A stretch of 64,000 nucleotides of DNA from Thauera carbonicopians (GCF_025699485.1 NZ_JANUXN010000018.1:1-64000); one strand, 5' to 3'; shown: positions 1 to 8,783, counted from the stretch's first letter. The notes: generated by a model from the letters alone, not told the origin. A program made the numbers and translations.

Positions 1-64
1 AGTTGTCGTACTTCGCCTTGTGCTGCACCGGGGCCCCGGATTGGCCGGGCATTGCGTAGATCAT
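1..64 (-). CDS. NAD-dependent aldehyde dehydrogenase, N-terminal fragment
   Basis: Only the first 21 codons lie in the window; the gene runs off the left edge. The peptide begins MIYAMPGQSGAPVQHKAKYD, which I recognise as the conserved start of the ExaC/AcoD group of acetaldehyde-type dehydrogenases. These oxidise aldehydes from ethanol or acetoin breakdown in the cytoplasm. An AGGAG ribosome site lies about nine bases before the ATG at 64, which supports this start. The sigma-54-like promoter at 121-135 fits the known regulation of acoD-type genes. The identity rests on a short N-terminus only; exact substrate unknown. Confidence 0.72.
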   Translation of the reverse strand, partial: MIYAMPGQSGAPVQHKAKYDN

Positions 65-120
65 CTCGATGTCTCCTCGTTCTGGTGTTCATGGGCGTCG
101 ACCGCCACCACGCAGCTCCA

Positions 121-135
121 GCAGGCACCGTGCCA
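121..135 (-). promoter_or_regulatory. sigma-54 (-24/-12) promoter for the aldehyde dehydrogenase
   Basis: On the minus strand the sequence reads TGGCACG, then four bases, then CTGCT. The RpoN consensus is TGGCACG-N4-TTGCW, so the -24 element (129-135) is perfect and the -12 element (121-124) has one mismatch, with GG and GC correctly spaced. Initiation near position 110 would leave a leader of about 46 bases before the ATG at 64. RpoN promoters need an enhancer-binding activator, and a candidate site lies upstream at 208-258. Confidence 0.6.
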
Positions 136-207
136 GTACGACAAGCTCATTTCCCTTCAAGCAGTTACGGCAAAAACCGTTCGCATACCGGGGACGACAT
201 CATCGAC

Positions 208-258
208 GGAGCATGTCAGTACGGAACAACTGCTCCATAAATATGAACATATGGAGCA
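208..258. promoter_or_regulatory. inverted-repeat cluster, candidate enhancer site
   Basis: TGCTCCATA (231-239) and TATGGAGCA (250-258) form a perfect 9-base inverted repeat with a 10-base spacer. A third half-site, GGAGCA, lies at 208-213. The cluster is about 100-150 bases upstream of the predicted sigma-54 start near 110, the usual distance for an AcoR- or NtrC-type activator. It could also act on the rightward mrp operon. The activator itself is not in the window. Confidence 0.45.
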
Positions 259-347
259 ATCCGGCGTGCATGCCCCATGACCCATTAGGGAAGCTCCTTA
301 TCGACATTTCGGCCTCGCCGCAAAGCAAGCTAACAGCTGCAAAAAGA

Positions 348-400
348 ACGAAATTTCGTCGATCGGACACATCTTGGCGCGGTATTTGCTGTGGTATCTT
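348..400 (+). promoter_or_regulatory. possible mrp promoter with a 12-base palindrome
   Basis: A perfect palindrome ACGAAATTTCGT occupies 348-359. A weak promoter follows: TTGGCG at 374-379 and TATCTT at 395-400, with a short 15-base spacer. If used, transcription would start near 407, downstream of the GTG at 391, which favours the ATG at 436 as the mrpA start. The palindrome could be an operator. All of this is by eye. Confidence 0.3.
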
Positions 401-435
401 TCGTGGTCGTCCCCCTCCCCGACAGCCACGGCCCG

Positions 436-3345
436 ATGCTGCTTGCCTCCCTTGTCTTCGTCCCTTTCATCGCCAGCCTGATCGCGGCATCGATGCCACA
501 GGACGCCCGCAACCGAGAGTCCTGGCTGGCAGCCGGAGTAGCGGTCTACGGGCTCATCGTCGCGATCCTGCTCTATCCGGAGATGTCGGAAGGCACGGTG
601 CTGCGCGAAGGCTTCGACTGGCTGCCCGCGCAAGGGCTGTACTTCCTGCTGCGCATGGACGGCCTGGCCTGGGTGTTCACCTTGCTGGTACTCGTCATCG
701 GCCTGCTGGTGGTGCTGTACGCGCGCTACTACATGTCGCCGAATGACCCGGTGCCCCGCTTCTTCTCCTTCCTGCTCGCCTTCATGGGCTCGATGCTGGG
801 CGTGGTGCTGTCGGGCAACCTGGTCCAGCTCGTGGTGTTCTGGGAACTGACGAGCCTGACCTCCTTCCTGCTGATCGGCTACTGGCACCACCGCGCCGAC
901 GCCCGGCGCGGCGCGCGGATGGCCTTCACCGTCACTGCCACCGGTGGCCTGTGCCTGCTCGCCGGGGTGCTCGTGCTGGGCCACATCGTCGGCAGCTACG
1001 ATCTCGACATCGTGCTGGCGGCCGGCGAACTCATCCGCAGCGACGACCTGTACCTGACCGCCTTGCTGCTCATCGCGCTGGGCGCGCTGACCAAAAGCGC
1101 ACAGTTCCCCTTCCACTTCTGGCTGCCGCACGCCATGGCGGCCCCCACGCCGGTGTCGTCCTACCTGCATTCGGCCACCATGGTGAAGGCCGGCGTGTTC
1201 CTGCTGGTGCGCCTGTGGCCGGCCCTGTCGGGCACGCCGGAATGGACCTGGATCATCGGCGGCGCGGGCGTGGGCACCCTGCTGATCGGTGCCTTCATCG
1301 CCATCTTCCAGCACGACCTCAAGGGCCTGCTGGCCTATTCGACGATCAGCCACCTCGGCCTGATCACCGTGCTGATCGGCATCGGCACGCCGCTGGCGAT
1401 GGTCGCGGCGATCTTCCACATCCTGAACCATGCCACCTTCAAGGCCTCGCTGTTCATGGCCGCCGGCATCATCGACCACGAGACCGGCACGCGCGACCTG
1501 CGCCTGCTGGGCGGCTTGCGCCACAAGCTGCCGATCACCGCCACGCTGGCGATCGTCGCCAGCGCGGCGATGGCCGGCGTGCCCCTGCTGAACGGCTTCC
1601 TGTCCAAGGAAATGTTCTTCGCCGAAACGCTGCAGGTCGGCGGCGACCGCAACTGGTGGATGTCGGTCGCCGCGGTGGCGATGGGCATGTTCAGCGTTGC
1701 TTATTCGCTGCGCTTCATCTCCATCTTCTTCGGCAAGCCGGCCGGCGAACTGCCGCGCGACCCGCACGAACCGCCGCGCTGGATGCGCTTTCCGGTCGAA
1801 CTGCTGGCGTTCACCTGCCTGGTGGTAGGCGTCGCGCCAGCCATCAGCATCGGTCCGGTCCTCGACCTGGCGGTGGCCGCCAGCCTGCGCGAACACACGC
1901 CCGACTACAACCTGGCGACCTGGCACGGCTGGAATCTGCCCCTGTTGATGAGCATCGTCGCCTTGTTCGGCGGCATCGCCCTGTACTCGGTGCTGCGCTG
2001 GCGCTTCAACCTGCGCGAGCGCACGCGCGCACCGCTGCTCAGCCATTTCAACGGCGCCCAGGCCTACGAAACCTCCATGCAGTCGCTGACCCGCGCGGCT
2101 GAATGGCTGGTCCGCCACCTGGGCACTTCGAAACTGCAGAAGCAATTGCTGCTGTTGATGCTGATGCTGCTGACCGTCCCGCTGCTGCTCGTCGGGCAGC
2201 CGCCCGACTGGACGGTGCTGCCGCTGGAAGGCTTCGACCCGCTGTTCGCCGGCATCTGGCTGATCGGCGGTGCCTGCGCGATCGCCGCCGCCTGGATGGC
2301 GAAATACCACCGCCTGACCGCCCTGGTGCTGGTCGGCGGCACCGGCATCATCACCGCCGCCACCTTCCTGTGGCTGTCGGCACCCGATCTCGCACTGACC
2401 CAGTTGATGGTCGAGACCGTCACCACCGTGCTGCTGCTGCTCGGCCTGCGCTGGCTGCCGCCCCGCATCGAATCTGCGGAGATACAGGCGGCCGCCTCCC
2501 GCCGCGACTGGACACGGCGTGCGCTGCACATGATGCTTGCCGTGGCCGGCGGCCTGGCGATGGCGGTGCTGACTTACGCCGTGCTGGTGCACCCCGCCTC
2601 GGACACCATCGCCGACTTCTTCGTGCTCAACGCACTCTCCGGTGGAGGCGGCAGCAACGTGGTGAACGTACTGCTGGTCGATTTCCGCGCCTTCGATACG
2701 ATGGGCGAGATCACCGTGCTGGCGATCGTCGCGCTCACCGTCTACGCCCTGCTGCGCCGCTTCCGTCCGGCGCCCGACAGCGCCGAAGTGCCTCAACAGC
2801 AGTTGCACGCCTTCGACCCGGCCAGCCGGCAGACGCCGTCCGAGCAGGCCGACAGCGGCTACCTGTTCGTACCGGGCATCTACCTGCGCACGCTGCTGCC
2901 CTTCATGGGCGTGATCGCGGCCTACTTCTTCATGCGCGGGCACAACCTGCCCGGTGGCGGTTTCGTCGCCGGCCTGATCTTCGCCGTCGCCATCCTCGTC
3001 CAGTACATGCTCGCCGGCGCGACCTGGGTCGAGGCCCACATCACCCTCAGGCCCCACCGCTGGCTGGGTCTCGGCCTGCTGCTGGCCGGCCTCACCGGCC
3101 TGGGTTCCTGGGCCTTCGGCCATCCCTTCCTGACCTCGCACACCGCGCACCTCCATCTTCCCGTGCTCGGCGAACTGCACGTGCCCAGCGCCTTCGTCTT
3201 CGACCTCGGCGTGTTCGCGGTGGTGGTCGGCACGACGATGCTGATGCTGGTCGCACTGGCGCACCAGTCGCTGCGCGCACACAAGAAGGCGGGCGAGCAG
3301 GCCGCGGATGCGGCCGTTCCCGCCGCCAACGGAGGAGCGCTGTAA
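436..3345 (+). CDS. mrpA: Mrp Na+/H+ antiporter subunit A with fused MnhB domain
   Basis: This is the large membrane subunit of the Mrp cation/proton antiporter, related to NuoL of complex I, and it conducts protons across the inner membrane. The protein is about 969 residues and almost wholly hydrophobic. The antiporter domain fills the first two thirds, with the NuoL-like stretch TKSAQFPFHFWLPHAMAAPT. From about residue 805 the MnhB domain begins (LFVPGIYLRTLLPF), so separate mrpA and mrpB genes are fused, as in many proteobacteria. The ATG at 436 gives a hydrophobic start; an in-frame GTG at 391 is the alternative, and neither has a clear ribosome site. It overlaps mrpC by one base. Confidence 0.93.
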   Translation: MLLASLVFVPFIASLIAASMPQDARNRESWLAAGVAVYGLIVAILLYPEMSEGTVLREGFDWLPAQGLYFLLRMDGLAWVFTLLVLVIGLLVVLYARYYMSPNDPVPRFFSFLLAFMGSMLGVVLSGNLVQLVVFWELTSLTSFLLIGYWHHRADARRGARMAFTVTATGGLCLLAGVLVLGHIVGSYDLDIVLAAGELIRSDDLYLTALLLIALGALTKSAQFPFHFWLPHAMAAPTPVSSYLHSATMVKAGVFLLVRLWPALSGTPEWTWIIGGAGVGTLLIGAFIAIFQHDLKGLLAYSTISHLGLITVLIGIGTPLAMVAAIFHILNHATFKASLFMAAGIIDHETGTRDLRLLGGLRHKLPITATLAIVASAAMAGVPLLNGFLSKEMFFAETLQVGGDRNWWMSVAAVAMGMFSVAYSLRFISIFFGKPAGELPRDPHEPPRWMRFPVELLAFTCLVVGVAPAISIGPVLDLAVAASLREHTPDYNLATWHGWNLPLLMSIVALFGGIALYSVLRWRFNLRERTRAPLLSHFNGAQAYETSMQSLTRAAEWLVRHLGTSKLQKQLLLLMLMLLTVPLLLVGQPPDWTVLPLEGFDPLFAGIWLIGGACAIAAAWMAKYHRLTALVLVGGTGIITAATFLWLSAPDLALTQLMVETVTTVLLLLGLRWLPPRIESAEIQAAASRRDWTRRALHMMLAVAGGLAMAVLTYAVLVHPASDTIADFFVLNALSGGGGSNVVNVLLVDFRAFDTMGEITVLAIVALTVYALLRRFRPAPDSAEVPQQQLHAFDPASRQTPSEQADSGYLFVPGIYLRTLLPFMGVIAAYFFMRGHNLPGGGFVAGLIFAVAILVQYMLAGATWVEAHITLRPHRWLGLGLLLAGLTGLGSWAFGHPFLTSHTAHLHLPVLGELHVPSAFVFDLGVFAVVVGTTMLMLVALAHQSLRAHKKAGEQAADAAVPAANGGAL

Positions 3346-3686
3346 TGGAAATCGTCATCGCGCTCGCCGTCGGCGTCATGTTCGGCTCGGGCATCTGGCT
3401 GATCCTGCGGCCCCGCACCTTCCAGCTCATCACCGGTCTGCTGTTGATGTCCTACGCCGTCAATATCTTCATCTTCGCCATGGGCCGGCTATCGGTCGAC
3501 CGTCCGCCGATCACCCTCAGCCCCGACATCGACCCCTCCCAGTTCGCCGACCCGCTGCCGCAGGCCCTGGTGCTGACCGCCATCGTGATCGGTTTCGCGA
3601 CCACCGCGCTCTATCTCGTCATCATGATCGGCGCACGCGGCCTGACCGGCAGCGACCATGTGGACGGCAAGGAGCCGCGCGAATGA
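3345..3686 (+). CDS. mrpC: Mrp antiporter subunit C
   Basis: A 113-residue membrane protein of the NuoK family with three predicted helices, including LITGLLLMSYAVNIFIFAMG. It is a structural subunit of the Mrp antiporter that packs with MrpA and MrpD. GGAGG at 3331-3335 is the ribosome site, and the ATG overlaps the mrpA stop by one base (TAATG). The last four bases overlap mrpD as ATGA, indicating translational coupling along the operon. Length is normal for the family. Confidence 0.93.
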   Translation: MEIVIALAVGVMFGSGIWLILRPRTFQLITGLLLMSYAVNIFIFAMGRLSVDRPPITLSPDIDPSQFADPLPQALVLTAIVIGFATTALYLVIMIGARGLTGSDHVDGKEPRE

Positions 3687-5311
3687 ACGCCCTGCCCTTC
3701 CTGCAGCACTTCATCGTCCTGCCGATCCTGCTGCCGCTGCTGGCCGGCGCGCTGCTGATCCCGGTCAAGCAGAGCCGCTACACGCTCAAATTCGCCCTCA
3801 GCGTCACCAACACGGTGCTGCTGTGGCTGCTGGCCGCAGCGCTGCTGGTGATGGCCGACGGCGGCTACTGGCCCGACGGCATCGGCGTCTATCTCGCCGC
3901 CAACTGGCCCGCGCCATTCGGCATCGCCCTGCTCGTCGACCGGCTCACCGCGCTGATGCTGCTGCTCACCGCCACCATCGCGCTGGCGGTGCTGGTGTTC
4001 TCGGCCAAGCGCTGGGACCGGGTGGGCATCCAGTTCCACACCCTGTTCCAGTTCCTGCTGATGGGCCTGAACGGCGCCTTCCTGACCAACGACCTGTTCA
4101 ACCTGTTCGTCTTCTTCGAGGTCATGCTGGCGGCGTCCTACGGCCTGGTGCTGCACGGCTACAACCTGCAGCGCATCCGGGCCGGCATGCAGTACATCGC
4201 CATCAACCTGGTCGCGTCCTTCCTGTTCCTGATCGGCGTGGCGCTGATCTACGCCGCCAGCGGCACGCTCAATCTCACCGACCTCGGCATGCGCGTCGCC
4301 CTGCTCGGCACCGAAGACACCTGGCTGCTGGCGATCGGCGTCACCACCCTCGGCCTGGCCTTCCTGACCAAGGGTGCGATGTGGCCGCTGGGTTTCTGGC
4401 TGCCCGGCACCTACGCCTCGGCCTCGGCGCCCGTCGCAGCGATGCTGGTGCTGATGACCAAGGTCGGCGTCTATGCCGTGCTGCGGGTATGGATGACGGT
4501 GTTCGGCGATGGTGCCGGAGCACTGGCCGGCTTCGGCTTCACCGCGCTGACGATCGGCGGCATGGCGACGCTGTTCTTCGGCGCGGTCGGCATGCTGGCC
4601 AGCCAGGACGGCGGGCGCATGGCCGGCTATGGCGCGATCATCTCGTCCGGCACCCTGCTCGCCGTGATCGGCCTGGCCGGCGGCCCGGTGCTGGCCTCCG
4701 GCCTGTACTACCTGCTCGGCTCGACGCTGGCGATGGCGGCCTTCATGCTGCTGGTCGAACTCACCGACCGCATCCGCCCGCCCGGCGCGGCGCTGATCGC
4801 GATCACGATGGAAGCCTTCGCCATCGAGGACAAGCCCGAAGACCCGGTCGGCCAGGGCATCCCCGGCACGCTGGCCTTTCTGGGCCTGAGCTTCGCCGCC
4901 TGCGCGCTGGTCATCAGCGGCATGCCGCCGCTGTCGGGCTTCGTCGCCAAGTTCAGCCTGTTCCACGCGCTGCTCGACATCCTGCCCACCGACGGCCGCA
5001 TTCCGGGGCTGACCTGGGGCTTCATCGCCCTGGTCATCGTCGGCGGCCTGGCCGCCATCATCGCCCTGATGCGGCTGGGCGTGCGCATCTTCTGGGCCTC
5101 GGGCGACATCGCACCGCCGCGGCTGCAATTCACCGAGGCGGCGCCGATCACCGCACTGGTCACCTTCTGCGTGCTGCTCACGGTGCAGGCCGGACCGGTC
5201 TTCGACTACCTGGACCGTACCGTCGCCGGGCTGACGCAAACCTCCACCTACGGCGAACGCGTACTGCAGGAGCCCGCGGTGACGCGCATGCCCCGGCAGG
5301 AGGCGGAATGA
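3683..5311 (+). CDS. mrpD: Mrp antiporter subunit D
   Basis: A 542-residue polytopic protein of the NuoL/M/N family and the second proton-channel subunit of the Mrp complex. It has the family pattern of membrane helices with an embedded lysine segment (FLTKGAMWPLGFWLPGTYAS). It starts in an ATGA overlap with mrpC and ends in another overlap with mrpE. Length is slightly above that of Bacillus MrpD and typical of proteobacterial homologues. No sign of degradation. Confidence 0.93.
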   Translation: MNALPFLQHFIVLPILLPLLAGALLIPVKQSRYTLKFALSVTNTVLLWLLAAALLVMADGGYWPDGIGVYLAANWPAPFGIALLVDRLTALMLLLTATIALAVLVFSAKRWDRVGIQFHTLFQFLLMGLNGAFLTNDLFNLFVFFEVMLAASYGLVLHGYNLQRIRAGMQYIAINLVASFLFLIGVALIYAASGTLNLTDLGMRVALLGTEDTWLLAIGVTTLGLAFLTKGAMWPLGFWLPGTYASASAPVAAMLVLMTKVGVYAVLRVWMTVFGDGAGALAGFGFTALTIGGMATLFFGAVGMLASQDGGRMAGYGAIISSGTLLAVIGLAGGPVLASGLYYLLGSTLAMAAFMLLVELTDRIRPPGAALIAITMEAFAIEDKPEDPVGQGIPGTLAFLGLSFAACALVISGMPPLSGFVAKFSLFHALLDILPTDGRIPGLTWGFIALVIVGGLAAIIALMRLGVRIFWASGDIAPPRLQFTEAAPITALVTFCVLLTVQAGPVFDYLDRTVAGLTQTSTYGERVLQEPAVTRMPRQEAE

Positions 5312-5835
5312 TGAAACGCTGGCTCCCCTCCCCGCTGCTGTCGCTGTGCCTGCTGCTGATGTGGCTGCTGCTCAACCAGACCATCGAGCCCGCCCACCTG
5401 CTGCTCGGTGCCGTGCTCGGCATCGTCGCACCGGTGCTCGCCCGCCCGCTGCAACCCCAGGGCTATCCGCGCATCTCGCGGCCGTTCGTGCTGTTCCGCC
5501 TGCTGTGGCTGTCGCTGATCGAGATCGTGCGCTCGTGCTTCAACGTCAGCCGGATCATCCTGTTCCGCCGCACCGAGGGGGTCAATTCCCAGTTCATCCA
5601 CATCCCTCTCGACCTGCGCGACCCCTACGGCCTCGCCCTGCTGTCCTGCCTGATCAACTCGACCCCCGGCACGGTATGGGTGGAGATCGTGCCCGAAACC
5701 CACGAACTGCTGCTCCACGTGTTCGATCTGCACGACGAACAATGGTGGATCGACACCATCAAATCGCACTACGAACAACCGATCATCGAGGTGTTCGAAC
5801 AACCCAGACATTCGGAACGGGAGAAAACGACGTGA
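5308..5835 (+). CDS. mrpE: Mrp antiporter subunit E
   Basis: A 175-residue protein of the MrpE/MnhE family: two or three N-terminal membrane helices (including LLLMWLLLNQTI), then a soluble domain ending in acidic and basic residues. In Mrp complexes it is needed for assembly. The start is ATGATG; either ATG could be used, and the first overlaps the mrpD stop. The gene ends overlapping the GTG of mrpF. Identity is secure from sequence and operon position. Confidence 0.9.
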   Translation: MMKRWLPSPLLSLCLLLMWLLLNQTIEPAHLLLGAVLGIVAPVLARPLQPQGYPRISRPFVLFRLLWLSLIEIVRSCFNVSRIILFRRTEGVNSQFIHIPLDLRDPYGLALLSCLINSTPGTVWVEIVPETHELLLHVFDLHDEQWWIDTIKSHYEQPIIEVFEQPRHSEREKTT

Positions 5836-6116
5836 CAACCGCGAGCCTGCTGTCGGCAGCCATCGTCTTCGCACTCGTCTGCGTGGTGCTGGCAATGATC
5901 CTGTGCACCCTGCGCCTGCTCATCGGCCCGTCCGCGCAGGACCGCGTGCTGGCCCTGGACACGCTGTGGATGTGCGCGATGCTGCTGGCCTTGATGCTGG
6001 GCATCCGCCACGGCAGCCAGATCTACTTCGAGGCGGCACTGATGATCGCGCTGCTCGGCTTCGTATCGACGGTCGCACTGGCAAAGTTCCTGATGCGCGG
6101 CGAGGTGATCGAATGA
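5832..6116 (+). CDS. mrpF: Mrp antiporter subunit F
   Basis: A 94-residue protein with three predicted helices and the family signature RLLIGPSAQDRVLALDTLW. It is a small structural subunit of the Mrp complex. The start is GTG inside a GTGA overlap with the mrpE stop; no ATG gives the conserved N-terminus, so GTG is the likely start. It overlaps mrpG by four bases. Confidence 0.9.
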   Translation: MTTASLLSAAIVFALVCVVLAMILCTLRLLIGPSAQDRVLALDTLWMCAMLLALMLGIRHGSQIYFEAALMIALLGFVSTVALAKFLMRGEVIE

Positions 6117-6484
6117 GCATCGCCGAAACCCTGCCGGTCTGGGCTGCACTGCCGGTGGCCTTCCTGCTCGTGCTGGGCGGGCTGATCTCGCTGATCGGTG
6201 CCCTGGGCCTGCTGCGGCTGGGCAATTTCTACCAGCGTATCCACGGCCCGGCCATCACCGTCACGCTGGGCGCGGGCTGCATCCTGATCGCATCGATGAT
6301 CTACTTCACCGCGACGCAGTCCAGGCTGGTGATCCACGAACTGCTGATCAGCGTGTTCGTGCTGATGACCGCGCCGGTGGTGGCGATGATGATCATGCGC
6401 GCCGCCGTCTATCGCGACCTGCGCAAGGAACACCTCGCGGACGAGGAGAAGACGGGCACCGACGGCGCAGCCACCGACGCCTGA
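6113..6484 (+). CDS. mrpG: Mrp antiporter subunit G
   Basis: A 123-residue protein with three predicted helices and the PhaG/MnhG signature GLLRLGNFYQRIHGPA. It ends in a hydrophilic tail rich in acidic residues. It is the last gene of the six-gene Mrp operon, which supports pH and sodium homeostasis. The next gene downstream is on the opposite strand and ends 14 bases away; I see no strong terminator in that gap. Confidence 0.9.
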   Translation: MSIAETLPVWAALPVAFLLVLGGLISLIGALGLLRLGNFYQRIHGPAITVTLGAGCILIASMIYFTATQSRLVIHELLISVFVLMTAPVVAMMIMRAAVYRDLRKEHLADEEKTGTDGAATDA

Positions 6485-6498
6485 GCGGCCCGCCGCCC

Positions 6499-7371
6499 TC
6501 AACACACGGCGGGCCCGGCCCACCAGCCGCTCATCAGGCTGTCGGGCTTCACCGGCGCGCAGACGCGGGCGCTGCTTTCCCAGGACTCCACCTGCACATC
6601 CAGCCCGGCATACACGCCATAGCCGTCGCCGGCACGAATCCCTTCGCCGGCCTGCAGACTCTCGCCGGCCCGGATAGCCGCTTCGGCACGGATCAGGCCG
6701 CCCGCCTTGATGCCCCAGCCGGCTTCCAGATGCATGCCGGCCTCGACCGAAGCGCCTGCGACGATCCCCTGATCCACGCGCAGATTCGCCACCACGTTGA
6801 TGCCGCCGCCGGCCTGCAGGCTCTTGCGGCAACGCAGTTCGCCTTCGCAGCGCAGATCGGAACCGATGCCGGCATTGCCCTCCACCCGCATGCGTCCTTT
6901 GCAGCATACATCCCAGCCCACGCGGAGCTCTCCCGCACAGCGCAGATCGCCCAGCGCATCCACGCCCCAGCCCACGCGCATGTCGCCGCCGACATCGGCA
7001 TGGCTTTCCGCCCGCACGCCGCCTTCCACCCGCAAGTCGCCACCGACGATCAATTCGCCGCCGACGCGCACGCCCCCCTCGACCCGCAGATCGCCGCCGA
7101 CGTAAAGCCTGCCTTCGACATCGACGTTGCCCCGCACTTCCAGCGTGCCGGCGAACACGATCGCATCGGCCTCGACCGCATCGACGACACGCAGCTCGCC
7201 GGTCGGGCCGAACTGTTCGAGCAGCCAGCAGGCATCCCCCACCCGCCCGGCCACCACCATCTGGTCGAGCAGTTCCTGGTAGTTGCCGCCTTCGCCGAAC
7301 TGGCGCACGAACCAGCGGAATCCGTCGGTGCACGGGCGCTTGGCCCGGACGAAGCTTCTTGTGAGAACCAT
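6499..7371 (-). CDS. hexapeptide-repeat (beta-helix) protein, function unknown
   Basis: The 290-residue product has two parts. Residues 1 to about 57 are a small globular domain (GFRWFVRQFGEGGNYQELL) that I do not recognise. From about residue 70 to 261 the sequence runs as 32 uninterrupted six-residue units of the type (polar)-L-R-V-(x)-G, such as DLRVEG, GVRVGG, ELIVGG and NLRVDQ. This spacing is the hallmark of left-handed parallel beta-helices. It differs from hexapeptide acyltransferases in lacking loops and catalytic histidines, and resembles bactofilin-like cytoskeletal or scaffold proteins. No signal peptide, so probably cytoplasmic. The ATG at 7371 is the best start; the frame is open further upstream. 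Last residue is Cys. It converges on mrpG. Confidence 0.65.
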   Translation of the reverse strand: MVLTRSFVRAKRPCTDGFRWFVRQFGEGGNYQELLDQMVVAGRVGDACWLLEQFGPTGELRVVDAVEADAIVFAGTLEVRGNVDVEGRLYVGGDLRVEGGVRVGGELIVGGDLRVEGGVRAESHADVGGDMRVGWGVDALGDLRCAGELRVGWDVCCKGRMRVEGNAGIGSDLRCEGELRCRKSLQAGGGINVVANLRVDQGIVAGASVEAGMHLEAGWGIKAGGLIRAEAAIRAGESLQAGEGIRAGDGYGVYAGLDVQVESWESSARVCAPVKPDSLMSGWWAGPAVC

Positions 7372-7980
7372 TTCATCACCCCATGTGCAAATGCCTCGCC
7401 ACGCAGTGCGTGGCATCGTGACTGCAGCCTGGGAGTGGAAACGCCCTGCCTGGAAGCGAAAGGCGGAAGAAATCCGGGCCATCCGGCGTTCCGCACTGGC
7501 TGCACGTTGATCAGGGCGCGCATGAAGCGCCCCGGGCAAGGTGCCGTGCGGGGTGGCCTGGGATCAGTCCCGGTGCCGACCCCGCACGGCCGGGGAAAGT
7601 ACGGCGGGAGACCCCGTGATCTTGAAAGCCTGCGCCAGCACGAGGCCGCGCTGGAATGATGGAATGGTCCGCCTGCGGCCCACGCGACGGCCCGCAGCAT
7701 GCGGTGCGGGCGAAAATTCGTCGGGGCGGAGGGAAATCATGGCAGGCGGGCGCTGGAGAAAAGCCGGAATCGGATTATAGGCTACTATCGGCCCGGACTT
7801 TCCCAACGGGCAACGTGGTGCCACTGGCGCGGATATTCCTGCGCGACCGGCAGCGACTGATTCCGCAGGGCGGCTTCCGTGTCGGCCTGGCGGATGCCCT
7901 GGAGATCAACGGCGGCGGTCCGGCCCGGTTGAAGGTGCGGCTGTCGCATCTGGTGCCGCCTGCACCCGCTCGCGCATCGC
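7372..7980. other. 609-base stretch with no supportable gene
   Basis: No frame in either direction gives a protein I recognise or a convincing ribosome site. A perfect TATAAT lies on the minus strand at about 7774-7779, some 400 bases before the hexapeptide gene, but without a good -35 element. The region may carry a long leader for that gene or decayed sequence. Confidence 0.4.
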
Positions 7981-8535
7981 TCACTGCGCAGCGCCGTCAC
8001 CACCCAGTTCGAGAGCATCGACCCGCGTGCCGTCGAGCGTCTGGATCAGCGAGAACAGGCGGCGGTAGAACGTCGGGCTGGTGACGGTTTCCTCGCCGAT
8101 CTTGACCAGCGATTCCTTGGCCGCCGTCCAGGGCAGCGAGATGGAGCCGAGGCCGGTCACGCTGAGGCCGGTGCTGGTCGAACTCGATTTCAGCGCATAG
8201 CGCGTCTGCAGCGCATTGGCATAGATCACGGCGCCGACGTTGCTCGGCAGGCACACCAGCGTGATGTTGAGCGTGACGCCTTCGTCCGGCGTGGGCTGGA
8301 ACAGCTTCTCGCCCCTGATCCGCACCATGTCCGTGCCCTCGATCCGGTAGCCCTGGCTCAGCAGGGCGCGCTTGCCGAGCTCGCATGCCTCGGCGGGCTC
8401 GCGCGTGCTCCAGGTGGCGAACGGAGATTCGTGCTGGAAGGTTTCCATGTCATACACCGGCGGCGGCGAGGAGCAGGCCGCGAACAGCAGAACGGAAACA
8501 CCGGCAAGGGAAAGGCGAAGGGCGGCTGGGGGCAT
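7981..8535 (-). CDS. DUF2242 family lipoprotein
   Basis: A 184-residue protein that starts with a lipoprotein signal: hydrophobic core LSLAGVSVLLFAACSS with the lipobox LFAAC, so the mature protein begins at Cys and is membrane anchored. The following segment YDMETFQHESPFATW matches the DUF2242 family of betaproteobacterial lipoproteins as I recall it. Function is unknown. The ATG at 8535 places the signal peptide correctly, although the frame stays open upstream. It is divergent from the Hsp70-like gene. Confidence 0.7.
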   Translation of the reverse strand: MPPAALRLSLAGVSVLLFAACSSPPPVYDMETFQHESPFATWSTREPAEACELGKRALLSQGYRIEGTDMVRIRGEKLFQPTPDEGVTLNITLVCLPSNVGAVIYANALQTRYALKSSSTSTGLSVTGLGSISLPWTAAKESLVKIGEETVTSPTFYRRLFSLIQTLDGTRVDALELGGDGAAQ

Positions 8536-8783
8536 GGACGACTGCAGGGCTCTTCGAGCAGGACAGATACGAATGGTAAAACATCGCTTATCCCCGGTAC
8601 ATGCGCAAGCCTTCGACGAAACAGCCCCATACATTTCCGGCCGGATCACCGCCGAGCTGAAAAAGAAGGGCCGGCAGACGGGCATTTCGGCCCATGCGGG
8701 CGCAAACACGGTGGAACATCCCCTTTCCGTGGGCTAACATGCGCAGCCGTTTCCGCCGCACCGGCCCTGCGCCGCCCGCCTCC

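Noticed and set aside
298-3282. Nearly thousand-codon open frame antisense to mrpA.
   Set aside because: Composition is low-complexity Gln/His/Arg/Gly typical of antisense shadow frames in GC-rich genes. The same holds for long antisense frames over tkt and others.
7564-7739. Small leftward frame after the minus-strand TATAAT.
   Set aside because: No ribosome site, no recognisable protein and biased Arg/Pro composition.
7791-7803. GGAAAGTCCGGGC on the minus strand, the same string as a conserved RNase P RNA segment.
   Set aside because: Flanking sequence does not match any other RNase P RNA region, so it is chance similarity.
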